Shown here one piece after another: positions 1-8,135 of a DNA stretch of 64,000 nucleotides. Source of the stretch: a virus; the IMG/VR virus record IMGVR_UViG_3300009285_005282, positions 55,737 through 119,736 of that record; one strand, 5' to 3'. The position numbers and the translations under genes were made by a program. How positions within the stretch are numbered: the first letter of the stretch is position 1; the number at the start of each line of letters is the position of its first letter. The notes beneath the pieces are model-generated. The model ran no database searches. It was not told the origin of the DNA and saw only the letters and a program-made list of their open reading frames with translations.

Positions 1-1
1 C

Positions 2-193
2 GAGACCGACAGCGTTGGTGGTACGCAGCCCGGCGGTGGCGTGACCTTTTCTGGTAACCGCCTAATAAATTTAGCGACGGGGCACCTCCCGGGGCCAGGA
101 CATCTCCCGAGCATTGTGTTTGGTGGTGCGGTGACCGGACCTGCCGGGTGGGACCCAGCGCTTGGTGACTACGCTCAAGCGTACTTTGTGTAG
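2..193 (+). CDS. C-terminal end of a truncated upstream gene
   Basis: An open frame enters from the left edge of the window and ends at a TAG at 191-193, giving 63 residues. The segment is rich in Gly, Thr and Pro (for example GGTQPGGGVTFSG) and has no Cys or obvious catalytic motif. Its composition and its place in front of small membrane proteins and a fibre-like gene suggest the end of a tail or fibre protein, but this is inference. The next gene starts 10 bp downstream, with its ribosome site overlapping this stop. Confidence 0.5.
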   Translation, partial: ETDSVGGTQPGGGVTFSGNRLINLATGHLPGPGHLPSIVFGGAVTGPAGWDPALGDYAQAYFV

Positions 194-203
194 GAGGAGA
201 GCG

Positions 204-596
204 ATGAACGAACTTGGAGCGGTGTTTACAGCCTGGCCGATCATCCTGATTGGCGTAGCGGTCTACCTGTGCATGTACCTGTTCCTGTGGTGCGGCGCGT
301 GGCTGTGGGCGCGGGACAAGCTATGGCTCCGCAAGATGCTCAAGACGCTCAACGTCATCGCGCCGTGGCTGCCCTGGCTGTTTGGTGGTCTGTTGGGTGC
401 GCTACCGTTCTGGCCGCGGCCGGAGCTGGTAATGCTGCTGCCAACCCAGTACCAGGGTTGGGGCATGGTCCTGCTGGGAGTCTTCTCCGGTGCGCTGTAT
501 GAGCGCATCTGGAAGGGGTTTCGGCAGCATCTGGACGCGCAGGGCATTGACCTGGACATTGACCTGCCGCCGAGCCGCCAGGGTAGTCGAAGGTAG
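204..596 (+). CDS. small integral membrane protein
   Basis: A 130-residue protein. The ATG at 204 is chosen because AGGAGGA lies just upstream at 192-198. Hydrophobic segments lie at about residues 8-30, 47-65 and 80-95, so two or three membrane passes are likely, and the C-terminus is charged (GIDLDIDLPPSRQGSRR). No family was recognised. The size, the membrane segments and the next two genes (also membrane proteins) make a role in the envelope, such as a holin or lysis accessory protein, possible. No endolysin is visible nearby to support that. Confidence 0.6.
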   Translation: MNELGAVFTAWPIILIGVAVYLCMYLFLWCGAWLWARDKLWLRKMLKTLNVIAPWLPWLFGGLLGALPFWPRPELVMLLPTQYQGWGMVLLGVFSGALYERIWKGFRQHLDAQGIDLDIDLPPSRQGSRR

Positions 597-655
597 CCGC
601 CCGGTGGGGGAGTGAGCGCGGTGCGTGAGTAGCAGGCGCACCTAAGGAGGAAGTG

Positions 656-1219
656 ATGAGTGAACTGGCCGAGAAGGTGCTGCTCGCGCGGCGCAGTGGT
701 AACGGTGCTCCCGTGGAGCTTACACGGAGGCCGCCTTTCGACGACTATACCAACGACGATTGGGAGAGGCAGGAGTACGCGCGGCAGACCAGGGGTTTGG
801 AGGCTCCTGCTGGAATGCGTCTTGGTACCTACGACGAATGGGAGGGTCCTGAAGGAGTCGGAAGTCAGTATTGGACCCCCCGCGGGACCGCCGTCAGTGT
901 GCTACCGCTGGACCCGCACGAGCGGCGGGCGGAGTATCTGCGTGCCACACGCGGCCATCCGACGGCGCTTGGCGTCGCAATGGGTGTGGGTGGTGGGCTC
1001 GTGGGATCGGTCTTTGGCCCACGGGCGGCGGCGACTGGCGCGCTTATCGGGGCCGGAGTTGGGCTCGGCGGTGGCTACCTGGTGCGACATCGGGTAGGAC
1101 GGGGTATCCACCAATGTGCGCTAGAGGAGCAAGCGCAACGCGAATCCACGCCATCGGTGAAGACCGCGTGCTGGCGGGGGTTCACCACCGAGTTGCTACG
1201 GATGTCGAGGCCCGCGTGA
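656..1219 (+). CDS. glycine-zipper membrane-hairpin protein
   Basis: A 187-residue protein from the ATG at 656, preceded by AAGGAGG. The N-terminal two thirds are soluble and charged with many acidic and aromatic residues (DDYTNDDWERQEYARQ). Residues ~105-145 form a Gly/Ala-rich hydrophobic hairpin with GVGGGLVGS and GAGVGLGGGY motifs, typical of glycine-zipper membrane inserts. The C-terminal part has SVKTA, an instance of a Lys-x-Ala motif that recurs in this phage's virion-region proteins. The stop overlaps the GTG of the next gene (GTGA). Function unknown; similar hairpin proteins recur at 23, 35, 49, 54, 60 and 63 kb. Confidence 0.65.
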   Translation: MSELAEKVLLARRSGNGAPVELTRRPPFDDYTNDDWERQEYARQTRGLEAPAGMRLGTYDEWEGPEGVGSQYWTPRGTAVSVLPLDPHERRAEYLRATRGHPTALGVAMGVGGGLVGSVFGPRAAATGALIGAGVGLGGGYLVRHRVGRGIHQCALEEQAQRESTPSVKTACWRGFTTELLRMSRPA

Positions 1220-1542
1220 CCTGGTGGGGGCGCTGGAAGTCGTGGTGGGCGGCCAACTGGAAGTGGGTGGTGTTCCCTGTCGGGGTAGCCTCAGCTATCA
1301 TAGGGGTCGTAGCGGCCGTACTCCGGCCGAGACCGGTGTCGAGACCACCTGAGCCGGAGAGGGTCCGGTCGGTGTTGGAGCAGCTCCGCACCGCCGACGC
1401 CGAACGGCGCAGCAAGGTTGAGGAGCTGGAACGGGAGCACGCTGAACAGTTGCGAACCATGTCTGAGGAACAGCTGGTGCAGTTGGAGCAGCTCCAGGAT
1501 AAGTCATTGGAAGAGGTTGTTGAGTGGTTCAACAACCTGTAG
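1216..1542 (+). CDS. membrane-anchored coiled-coil protein
   Basis: A 108-residue protein with a GTG start that overlaps the previous stop as GTGA, implying translational coupling. An N-terminal Trp-rich stretch (WWGRWKSWWAANWKW) leads into a single transmembrane helix at about residues 19-37. A Pro/Arg linker follows, then a long Glu/Leu-rich coiled coil to the C-terminus (VLEQLRTADAERRSKVEEL and onward). This one-helix-plus-coil shape resembles i-spanin (Rz-like) proteins, but it is also common in other small phage membrane proteins. No outer-membrane spanin partner is evident, so the lysis role is only a suggestion. Confidence 0.65.
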   Translation: MTWWGRWKSWWAANWKWVVFPVGVASAIIGVVAAVLRPRPVSRPPEPERVRSVLEQLRTADAERRSKVEELEREHAEQLRTMSEEQLVQLEQLQDKSLEEVVEWFNNL

Positions 1543-1592
1543 CCCGCCGCCCAGTACGGGTGCGCGCTGGATCGAGATGAGAGGAGAGAACC

Positions 1593-4205
1593 ATGGGCGA
1601 CACGTTTTTTGTCCCGTATGAGCGAGCGAAGATCGCTCACCTGATTCAGGGCGGCGGCAAGGGCGGCGAGATCCGTGACTTGCGTGAGGACCTGGAGCGC
1701 GCTTTCGGCCGGGTGGGCTCGGCGTTCGACGCGCTCAACGAGAAGGCGCCGGTGCGCCTTTGCACAGCGGCGGCGCTCAACCTCTACACCGTGGCCGGGT
1801 CGGGTGACGGGAAAACCCTGACGCAGAGCGTCGCCGCGGTCGAGAACATCGACGGGGTGGCCCCGGTAGTTGGAAACCGTGTCCTTGTCAACAACGCCGG
1901 GACCGCGACCGCTGCCGACCGCGGCATCTACACTGTCACGACCGTAGGCACGGTGGCTGTCCGGCAGGTACTGACTCGGGCAACCGACGCCGACGATAAT
2001 GCGGACGTGACCTCGGGCATGGGTGTACGGGTGCTGGCGGGATCGACGCTGGCGGGTCACCACTTCTACCTCTCGACCGCCAACCCCATCGTGGTGGACA
2101 CCGACGGTCTCTCCTTCACCGAGGATGACCCGGGGTTTCACGCCTCGCGGCACATCTTCGGCGGCCTGGATGTGGTAGACGGCGACCGACTGGTCATCAC
2201 CTGGACCCCCACTACCTTCACCAGGACGCTGGACATTGGCGGGCTCGCTGGCGACCTGACCGCGCTAACCGCGCATCTCAACGGCATCGACCTCTACGCG
2301 GCCGGGTTGACCTCCAGCATCGCGCTGATCAACGCCACTTTGGCCGCACGGGATCGCAAGGAGAGCGCCCGGCTCTGCACCGCGGCAGCGCTCGGCCTCT
2401 ATACCGCCTCCGGTGGTCCGGGTCTCGGGCGTACGCTGACTCAGAACGGTGCGGGGGTGCAAGAGGACATCGACGGCACTGCGGTAGTGGTTGGGGATCG
2501 TATCCTCGTCAATGACACAGGTACCGCGACCGCTGCCGACCGCGGTATCTACACCGTGGACACGGTGGGCGCCCCCGGGGTGCCCCAGGTGCTGGTCAGG
2601 GCTACCGACGCCGACGACGATGTAGAGGTCACTTCGGGCATGTTCCTTCGGGTCACTGAAGGCGCGACCTTGGCGGATACGGTGTGGCACCTGACCACCA
2701 ACGATCCTATCGTGGTGGACACCGACGGTCTTTCCTTCTCCAGTCTGCCCAACGCGCACGCTGCCACCCACACGGTCGGAAGCACCGACGTCGTGGATGG
2801 TGACGAGGTGGACATCACCTGGACCCCCACTACCTTCACCCGTACCGTAGACGTCGGGGGGCTGGCCTCGGGGCTAACCTCGCTGACCGCACATCTCAAT
2901 GGCATCGACCTCTACGCCGGCAGTCTGGCCTCCAGCATTGCGCTGATCAACGCGACCCTGGCAGCGCGGGATCGTAAGGAGAGCGCGCGGCTTTGCACCG
3001 CGGCGGCGCTCAACGCCTACACCGCTTCTGGCGGCCCGGGGCTTGGGCACACCCTGACTCAGGACGGTGCTGGGGCGCAGGAGGACATCGACGGCACCGC
3101 GGTGGTCGCCGGTGACCGTATTCTGGTCAATGACACGGGCACCGTGACCGCCACCGACCGTGGTATCTACACCGTGACTGTAGCGGGCGCCTTCGGGATA
3201 CCCCAGGTGTTGGTCCGGGCTACCGACGCCGATGACGACGTAGAGGTTACCGCAGGCATGTTCCTCCGGGTCACCGAGGGAGCGACCTTGGCGGACACGG
3301 TGTGGTGCCTGACTACCGACGACCCTATCGTGGTGGACACCACCCCCCTCTCCTTCTCCAACCTGCCCAACGCGCACGCGGGTACCCACACGGTTGGGAG
3401 CACTGACGTCGTGGACGGCGACGAGGTGGAGATCACCTGGACTCCGGCCAACTCTACCCCCACGGTGGACCTTGGTGGGTTGGCCTCAGGGGTGACCTCA
3501 CTAACGGCGCACCTCAATGGAGTCGACCTGCAGCTCGGGTTGCAGGCAGCGGATATCCTGACCAACGCTGCGGGTATCGCCGCGCTCAACGCGCACTCCG
3601 CCTTCCCGGAGATTTGGGGTGTCCGGCCAGACGTGGCTCCCACCTTGGCGGTGGACGGCAGCGCGAACTTCAGGCTGATCGGCGCTGCGTTCCTGCAGGG
3701 GCAGAGCTTCTCCCATTTGGCTATCGGTGGCCTCGACATCATCGCCGAGGAACCGGGGGTAGGCGGGGACAGTATCTCGGTCGAGGTGGTGGACACCGGA
3801 ATAGGTGGTCTGGCGATCACCTACGTAGGCGGAACTTTGTCCATCGACCAGGGCGGCTCCGGTTCCAATGAGGACGCGGTTGCCGTCGCAATCAACGTCG
3901 GCGCAGCGCTGTGGACGGGGGTGTTGCGCGCCAACAGTCTCGGTGGCGGCGCAGTCCCGGTCACGGCGCTCACCCCCCTGGCTGGTGGTCTGGGTACGGG
4001 GCTGTCCGTTTACTGCGGTGGCGTGCTTGGGGCTCCGACCGGAGAGGCCGGCGGTCTGGCGCTCTCTACCGCCTCCTACACCGATACGCTGCTGCTGGTC
4101 AACCCAGCGAGCATGGCTGGAGACCTGGCTGCCAACGACACCGCAACGATCCGGGTGGTCAGCAACGACATGACCTCCCTTCCCGTCACCGTGCTGCTGG
4201 CGTAG
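1593..4205 (+). CDS. repeat-built phage fibre / appendage protein
   Basis: An 870-residue protein, ATG at 1593 after GAGAGGAGAG. Residues ~55-670 are three copies of a ~205-residue unit beginning RLCTAAAL. Each contains a beta-rich module of the type GDRxLVNxxGTxTAxDRGIYTV followed by a RATDADD stretch, then a DVVDGDxxxITWTPTTFTRT linker and an LTAHLNGIDLYA helix. Modules with this GIYTV/TRATDAD pattern are known from phage tail and head fibre proteins. The short N-terminal region may attach to the virion, and the unique C-terminal ~200 residues (Gly/Val/Asp-rich, ending in TSLPVTVLLA) would be the distal tip. The next gene begins directly after the stop. Exact role (tail fibre or capsid fibre) is unresolved. 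Confidence 0.75.
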   Translation: MGDTFFVPYERAKIAHLIQGGGKGGEIRDLREDLERAFGRVGSAFDALNEKAPVRLCTAAALNLYTVAGSGDGKTLTQSVAAVENIDGVAPVVGNRVLVNNAGTATAADRGIYTVTTVGTVAVRQVLTRATDADDNADVTSGMGVRVLAGSTLAGHHFYLSTANPIVVDTDGLSFTEDDPGFHASRHIFGGLDVVDGDRLVITWTPTTFTRTLDIGGLAGDLTALTAHLNGIDLYAAGLTSSIALINATLAARDRKESARLCTAAALGLYTASGGPGLGRTLTQNGAGVQEDIDGTAVVVGDRILVNDTGTATAADRGIYTVDTVGAPGVPQVLVRATDADDDVEVTSGMFLRVTEGATLADTVWHLTTNDPIVVDTDGLSFSSLPNAHAATHTVGSTDVVDGDEVDITWTPTTFTRTVDVGGLASGLTSLTAHLNGIDLYAGSLASSIALINATLAARDRKESARLCTAAALNAYTASGGPGLGHTLTQDGAGAQEDIDGTAVVAGDRILVNDTGTVTATDRGIYTVTVAGAFGIPQVLVRATDADDDVEVTAGMFLRVTEGATLADTVWCLTTDDPIVVDTTPLSFSNLPNAHAGTHTVGSTDVVDGDEVEITWTPANSTPTVDLGGLASGVTSLTAHLNGVDLQLGLQAADILTNAAGIAALNAHSAFPEIWGVRPDVAPTLAVDGSANFRLIGAAFLQGQSFSHLAIGGLDIIAEEPGVGGDSISVEVVDTGIGGLAITYVGGTLSIDQGGSGSNEDAVAVAINVGAALWTGVLRANSLGGGAVPVTALTPLAGGLGTGLSVYCGGVLGAPTGEAGGLALSTASYTDTLLLVNPASMAGDLAANDTATIRVVSNDMTSLPVTVLLA
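1755..3605 (+). repeat. three in-frame direct repeats of about 615-618 bp
   Basis: The codon for the Arg of RLCTAAAL recurs at 1755, 2370 and 2988, spacings of 615 and 618 bp. Copies two and three are clearly closer to each other in DNA sequence than to copy one. The third copy ends near 3605, where the LTAHLNGVDL segment runs into the unique C-terminal region. The array probably grew by unequal recombination. Confidence 0.8.
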
Positions 4206-4727
4206 ATGATGCGCGTCCTCCTTGCCGTACTGGCGCTGCTCTACCCCGGCCATGTTTGGGCGGAGTCCTGCACACCGCAGGACTACACCTCCACCACTGC
4301 ACCGAATTTCGAGTGCCCCAGCCCCGAGGAGGAGGCGCTCACCCCTAACCTCTCCCCACCTCCAGCCATCCCTGTTCACACCGGTGAATGCTCCCCTGCT
4401 CCGTGGGACGGGGCGCTGGTCCACCGGGACCGTTTGGTGCTGTTGGGGCTGAAGCTCCAAGCTGTGCGTCGACTACGCTGGTCGGATACTCTGCGGTTCC
4501 GTGCGTTGTACACGGTCGAGCTCAACCACGCTCGCAGGGAGGAGGAGCTGGTCACCCGAGCGCTGGAGGAACAGGTGGTGACGTACCGTGAGCGCGCCTT
4601 GCAGGCGGAACAGCGTACAGGGAACGCGACGGCGTGGTACCGCTCCTGGTGGTTTGGCTTTGTGCTGGGTGTGGTCTCCGCTGGTGGGTTGGTGGCACTC
4701 GCCGCCTACGTCGTCACTGCGCTCTGA
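4206..4727 (+). CDS. secreted or membrane protein with signal peptide and C-terminal helix
   Basis: A 173-residue protein beginning with two successive ATG codons (4206 and 4209) immediately after the stop of the fibre gene. Residues 1-20 look like a signal peptide (MMRVLLAVLALLYPGHVWA) followed by ESC. The middle is Pro-rich with four Cys, residues ~100-145 are a charged helix likely to coil, and residues ~150-172 form a transmembrane segment. The topology is periplasmic or extracellular with a C-terminal anchor. No enzyme motif was seen. Together with the three preceding membrane proteins it forms a small envelope-directed cluster, which may concern lysis or adsorption. Confidence 0.6.
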   Translation: MMRVLLAVLALLYPGHVWAESCTPQDYTSTTAPNFECPSPEEEALTPNLSPPPAIPVHTGECSPAPWDGALVHRDRLVLLGLKLQAVRRLRWSDTLRFRALYTVELNHARREEELVTRALEEQVVTYRERALQAEQRTGNATAWYRSWWFGFVLGVVSAGGLVALAAYVVTAL

Positions 4728-4776
4728 CTAAGCGCCCCAACCGGCGCTCAACGTCGGGCTCATCCTCAACTAAAAA

Positions 4777-4809
4777 GGTGCTGCCAGGGGGATTACCCCC
4801 GGCAGCACC
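4777..4809 (-). terminator. hairpin terminator at a convergent junction
   Basis: Perfect arms GGTGCTGCC and GGCAGCACC are extended by GGGGG/CCCCC around an ATTA loop, with one unpaired A. On the leftward strand the hairpin is followed by TTTTTAG, so it is best oriented for the leftward operon that ends at 4922. It may also stop rightward transcription from the fibre cluster. The whole interval 4728-4921 holds little else. A 38-codon leftward GTG frame with GGAGG in front (about 4904-4791) runs into the hairpin and is doubtful. Confidence 0.75.
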
Positions 4810-4921
4810 GTAGCACGTCCGGCAAAGCTCTACCACCCGGCAGGGGAGTTCCAGGCACCGCCGCGGCAGGAGCGGCGGGGGCATTAGTCCCCCGCAAGCT
4901 GCTGGACACGCTCTGTCCTCC

Positions 4922-5110
4922 TTATACCAATTCCGGGGTCTCCCACGTCCCCATTTCGCTGTCCTCGACGTCGTCCCAGTTGCTGTCGTCGTTGGACTCC
5001 ACCGTGTCTAGGAACTGAAGAAATGCTTCGGAGCACTCCTCCGCGGTCTCGCCAGAGAGGCGCTTGTACCGATGCACGCTCCGGCTCTGAACGAACATCA
5101 CGGACACCAT
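4922..5110 (-). CDS. small acidic protein, last gene of the leftward operon
   Basis: A 62-residue protein. The ATG at 5110 is preferred over an upstream one because TGAGGA sits four bases before it. It begins MVSVMFVQSRSVHRYKRL and has a strongly acidic C-terminal half (NDDSNWDDVEDSEMG). No family recognised. It follows the small gene at 5118-5273 with almost no gap and ends just before the convergent terminator. Confidence 0.5.
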   Translation of the reverse strand: MVSVMFVQSRSVHRYKRLSGETAEECSEAFLQFLDTVESNDDSNWDDVEDSEMGTWETPELV

Positions 5111-5117
5111 GTTGTCC

Positions 5118-5273
5118 TCAGAAGCGCGCAACCTCTTTACTGCTGAGTTGCAGCACGTACAGGTTGTGCTCAGGGTTGACGCTTACCGGAAGTCCAGCTG
5201 ACCGGCAGTGCTGAACGAGCTCCGCGTTCGTAGCGGGAAGCTCGATGGTGAGGTACTGCCCGCTGTCCCGCAA
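5118..5273 (-). CDS. small hypothetical protein with TTG start
   Basis: The frame between the 231-residue gene and the last gene of the operon stays open for about 55 codons and reads like a real protein (for example QYLTIELPATNAELVQHC and NLYVLQLSSKEVARF). The only plausible start is TTG at 5273 and the ribosome site is weak, so start and reality are uncertain. It lies in the same frame directly behind the stop of the preceding gene. Its stop TGA forms part of the next gene's ribosome-binding region. Confidence 0.4.
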   Translation of the reverse strand: MRDSGQYLTIELPATNAELVQHCRSAGLPVSVNPEHNLYVLQLSSKEVARF

Positions 5274-5288
5274 CGGAGCCGGTGTTGC

Positions 5289-5984
5289 TCACTTTGGGCT
5301 ATCGGCAAGCCCGACCTTCCGCAGGATGGCGGCGAACCCCGCCAGTGGCTTGTCGAGCCCGCGTGCAAACGCCAACGCCCCCGCGTTGACCGCCAGGTCG
5401 ACCAGCGACTGGAGTTGGTCGTTTACGGTGAGCAGCACGTTACCCTGGGCGACCTGCGTTTGTTCTAGGCGGTCCAGCCGCTGGTTGATGTCCTCCAGCA
5501 ATTTGGTCACAAGGACCAATCCGCCGGGGTCGGGGGTTGGGTCCGGGGTGAGCGGCGTGTGCCGGGGTTCATCGGCGGGTAGAATATGGTCGAGCCCCAA
5601 CCTCCGAAGCGCCTCCTCTGGGTCCTCTTCTGCGCTCTCCTCTAGGTCCTCTTCTGGGTCCACGGTCCCGGGAAGTTCCTTCTGCACGGGGGTCTGCGTC
5701 TGCGTCTTACGAGCAGCGCGTTTCTTGGCAGGCGCAGGGGTTGTCGCTGCGGGAGCCGGCGTTGGCGGTGCGTCCGGGGGGTTCTGTACGGGGGTAGTAG
5801 CCGGTGCTGACGCGTGGTCTTCGTCCCACTTCGACAGCAGTAGGGCGATGAGCTGGTCCTTGCCCCCGTCACGCAGGGCCTGTTGCCACACCTCCGTGGG
5901 TAGCTGCGCCTTGGCGGCGCGCCATCGTAGAGCGCGCTCGCTGGTCTCCACGAGCTCCTCTCTGTACGCTGTTCTCTCATCCAT
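5289..5984 (-). CDS. hypothetical protein with Pro/Ala linker and C-terminal coiled coil
   Basis: A 231-residue protein, ATG at 5984 with AGGAG seven bases upstream and an 8-bp overlap with the preceding gene. Residues 1-50 are helical and basic-acidic mixed. Residues ~55-100 are a Pro/Ala/Thr linker with a basic patch (AKKRAARKTQ). An acidic stretch follows (DPEEDLEESAEEDPEE). The last ~85 residues contain a likely coiled coil (LLEDINQRLDRLEQTQ) and a hydrophobic end. No known domain. Its operon position suggests an accessory role in DNA metabolism. Confidence 0.6.
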   Translation of the reverse strand: MDERTAYREELVETSERALRWRAAKAQLPTEVWQQALRDGGKDQLIALLLSKWDEDHASAPATTPVQNPPDAPPTPAPAATTPAPAKKRAARKTQTQTPVQKELPGTVDPEEDLEESAEEDPEEALRRLGLDHILPADEPRHTPLTPDPTPDPGGLVLVTKLLEDINQRLDRLEQTQVAQGNVLLTVNDQLQSLVDLAVNAGALAFARGLDKPLAGFAAILRKVGLADSPK

Positions 5985-6378
5985 GCTCTCTCTCCTGTTC
6001 TATACGGCGTCGATTCAGCTCATAAATTATGAGCACCTCGACGTCGTGTTTTGCGAAATACTGCGGGTTACCCGCGTCGATCATCTGGTCACGTAGCTTC
6101 TTTTGGAACTTTGTCACGAAGTCGTACAGGCGGTTGCGTAACTCGTCGATAGGGTTATGGACCTGAACAGACTCCCCCTGTAACCGGCGCAGCAGTAGCT
6201 CCTGTAGGGTAGCGGTGTCCTGGCCTCTCCAAGCGCGAACGTCCAGCAGGCGCAATAGCTCTACCAATTCGGAGTCGTTTAGCCACGGGATAGCCTCAAT
6301 GTCAAAACGCACTCTTCCTCGCCGGATGAGCCGTTCGTGGTTTAGCTTTGGCCAGGCCCATTTAGTGTGCCGTCCCAT
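5977..6378 (-). CDS. hypothetical protein, helical and basic
   Basis: A 133-residue protein. The ATG at 6378 (MGRHTKWAWPKL) is favoured; a GTG four codons upstream would overlap the RusA gene more. The protein is mostly helical, with a Leu-rich segment (ELVELLRLLDVRAW) and a charged C-terminus. No catalytic motif or known family was seen. It lies between the RusA-like resolvase and the linker protein in a tight operon, which suggests a part in recombination or DNA packaging preparation without proving it. Confidence 0.55.
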   Translation of the reverse strand: MGRHTKWAWPKLNHERLIRRGRVRFDIEAIPWLNDSELVELLRLLDVRAWRGQDTATLQELLLRRLQGESVQVHNPIDELRNRLYDFVTKFQKKLRDQMIDAGNPQYFAKHDVEVLIIYELNRRRIEQEREHG

Positions 6379-6380
6379 CG

Positions 6381-6788
6381 TCAGCACCACTGGGGCAGGG
6401 GTTCGATGTCGAACTCTACCCGGGGGTGCGCGGCGTCCATGTACTTCAAGAGCTGAAGGTTCATGATGCAGCTGTCGTCGATCCCCAACGCGTCCATGAC
6501 CGCGTCTATGAGTAGCTTTTGGCGGTTTGCCACGTCTAGCTTGAGAAAACGGCGGCCCGCCCCGCTCCGTTTCCAGTTCAGCTGTTCCATACGGTCAAAG
6601 TAGATCATGATGATGACCCGATACGGAACATCCTGACAAAACGGGATTGAAGAACGTATGGCCTGTTCCGCGACCGCCGCACGGACAAGGTTGACGTACC
6701 GTTCCGCCTCACTGGTTTTGACCCGGCGGCGCTTCACGGTGAAGTAGACGTGGTTGTCCGACGGGGGTAGAGGCAGAGTGACTCGCAT
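6381..6788 (-). CDS. rusA: RusA-like Holliday junction resolvase
   Basis: A 135-residue protein, the usual RusA length. It begins MRVTLPLPPSDNHVY, matching the PPS-N-x-Y start of RusA. The signature KLDVANRQKLLIDAVMD-ALGIDD contains the conserved Asp, Asn, Lys and the following Asp pair that bind metal in the family. RusA enzymes cleave four-way junctions symmetrically. In phages they debranch replication and recombination intermediates before packaging. It is flanked by recombination and nuclease genes in the same operon. Confidence 0.85.
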   Translation of the reverse strand: MRVTLPLPPSDNHVYFTVKRRRVKTSEAERYVNLVRAAVAEQAIRSSIPFCQDVPYRVIIMIYFDRMEQLNWKRSGAGRRFLKLDVANRQKLLIDAVMDALGIDDSCIMNLQLLKYMDAAHPRVEFDIEPLPQWC

Positions 6789-6789
6789 G

Positions 6790-7344
6790 CTATATCCTCA
6801 CTGGACGTCGGCGGTTGCCAACGTTGTGCTCACGTAGGGAATCAGTGAGCTCTGCCTCCCGCAGCCCAACATAGCGCGAAGCTGGTTTTCTGAGTGCCTC
6901 AAGCCCGTCCCAGTGCGCCTGGAGCTTCGTAACCACGAGTTCGCACTCCAGGAGCTGCGCGGATAGCTCTATAACCCGCGGGTCAATGTTTACCTTGTCC
7001 TCCTTTTGGTTAGCGGCGCAAGTAAGCCGCTCCTTGATGCTCGACCGTAGTACCTTCATCCGGTACATCAGTCCGGACTGTTGCATTTTAGCGTCGGCCA
7101 GCACGCCACCAACGTAGGCCATCCACGCTCCAGCAGCCCCCTGTACGTCCATCAGCGCGTCGTTGGGCATACTGCTCAGACTCTGGGTGAGTATCGGGCT
7201 GGCGAGTGTTGGGGCGGTCATGTCTGGGATTCCTAACCGTCTAAGCGCTGTCTGCGCCGCCACTTCGGCCTGGGTGAACCGGTCGTCCACGTCGTCCCAT
7301 TCGGTGAGCAACAGGTTGAAGTTGGGCACTGTTGCACGGGTCAC
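6790..7344 (-). CDS. hypothetical protein between nuclease and resolvase
   Basis: A 184-residue protein. The GTG at 7344 is chosen because AAAGGAGGA precedes it and it overlaps the upstream stop (GTGA). The sequence is helical: an N-terminal segment NFNLLLTEWDDVDDRFT, a central Met/Ala-rich part and a long C-terminal helix (VIELSAQLLECELVVTKL). No family recognised. By position between a Cas4-like exonuclease and RusA it could be a recombination accessory factor. The helical architecture would also fit a structural role. Confidence 0.55.
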   Translation of the reverse strand: MTRATVPNFNLLLTEWDDVDDRFTQAEVAAQTALRRLGIPDMTAPTLASPILTQSLSSMPNDALMDVQGAAGAWMAYVGGVLADAKMQQSGLMYRMKVLRSSIKERLTCAANQKEDKVNIDPRVIELSAQLLECELVVTKLQAHWDGLEALRKPASRYVGLREAELTDSLREHNVGNRRRPVRI

Positions 7345-8135
7345 GAGTCCTCCTTTCCGGCGAGTTTGCGGGGCTGGCATACGGCGTTGTAGCGACACCA
7401 GTGGCAGCTTCTCCCGATCCGGCGGGGGGGAATCTGGTACTGGTCCATCTGCGCTTGTATCCGCTCCAGCCGTTGTTGGATTGGCGTCCACACCCCGTAG
7501 TCGAACGGGACGTAGAGCGCCCGCATGTTGCTGTTGTCCTTGTTGAAGTACAGGATGCACCCCATCGGCACATCCAGTGCCTTTAGGTACCCGTGGAGCT
7601 GTTTTACGTAGCTGCTTCCAGGGGTATTCCCCAGCTTGTTGAAGGTGGTGGAGTTGCAGCTTTTGTAATCCAGCACCATCCGAAACCGCAGTTGTTGCCC
7701 ACCAATAGCGACAACAGCTGCGAGAAGACCGTCAGCGTGCCCGGTCATTTCCAACGCGTCGTGCCGTACGCGCACCTCCGCGTGGTAGTCGTGCCCCTCC
7801 AGGCGCGCCCAGGTTCCCATGTAGTATTGCAGCAGTTCGTGTATTACGGTGCCAGTGTCGAAAATACGGCGCTGCTCTACACGCTCCTTCCGTTCTTCCT
7901 TCTCCCCTACCAGTTGAAACGCCAGAAAGGCGTCGCAGGGGTTGCTGTACTCCGACGGGTGGAACGCCCCCTTTTGGCGGTGTGCCCCCCACTGGAACGT
8001 AGACGTCCACGGCTCGGGCTGCCGAATCAGCCGTGCAACGTGATCCTCCAGCACCTGAACCAGAGGCCAGGACGTGAGCAGCTTGGCCGCAGTTGGACTT
8101 CGTTCCAGGTCCTCGATGTGCTCCAGCGTCAACAT
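7341..8135 (-). CDS. Cas4/AddB-like PD-(D/E)XK exonuclease with Fe-S cysteines
   Basis: A 264-residue protein from the ATG at 8135, preceded by CCGGAGGAGC. The nuclease core shows GTVIHELLQ, then GHADGLL with the catalytic Asp, and LDYKS with the DxK pair. One Cys in SNPCD near the N-terminus and three in SCHWCRYNAVC at the C-terminus match the four-Cys iron-sulphur arrangement of Cas4 and AddB nucleases. Such phage proteins usually act as RecB-like exonucleases that resect ends for a single-strand annealing or RecA-type recombinase. A RecA-like gene is two genes upstream in the operon. Confidence 0.8.
   Translation of the reverse strand: MLTLEHIEDLERSPTAAKLLTSWPLVQVLEDHVARLIRQPEPWTSTFQWGAHRQKGAFHPSEYSNPCDAFLAFQLVGEKEERKERVEQRRIFDTGTVIHELLQYYMGTWARLEGHDYHAEVRVRHDALEMTGHADGLLAAVVAIGGQQLRFRMVLDYKSCNSTTFNKLGNTPGSSYVKQLHGYLKALDVPMGCILYFNKDNSNMRALYVPFDYGVWTPIQQRLERIQAQMDQYQIPPRRIGRSCHWCRYNAVCQPRKLAGKEDS

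Noticed and set aside
1216-1542. Firm call as an Rz-type spanin
   Set aside because: Only the general one-helix plus coil shape fits; no endolysin or outer spanin was found nearby.
3501-4460. Leftward frame opposite the fibre-like gene
   Set aside because: Shadow of the repeat-rich coding sequence; composition is His/Arg/Gln-rich nonsense.
4791-4904. 38-codon leftward GTG frame after the last gene of the replication operon
   Set aside because: It runs into the terminator hairpin, is Pro/Ala/Gly-rich with no clear protein character, and the ribosome-site match overlaps a stop codon by chance.
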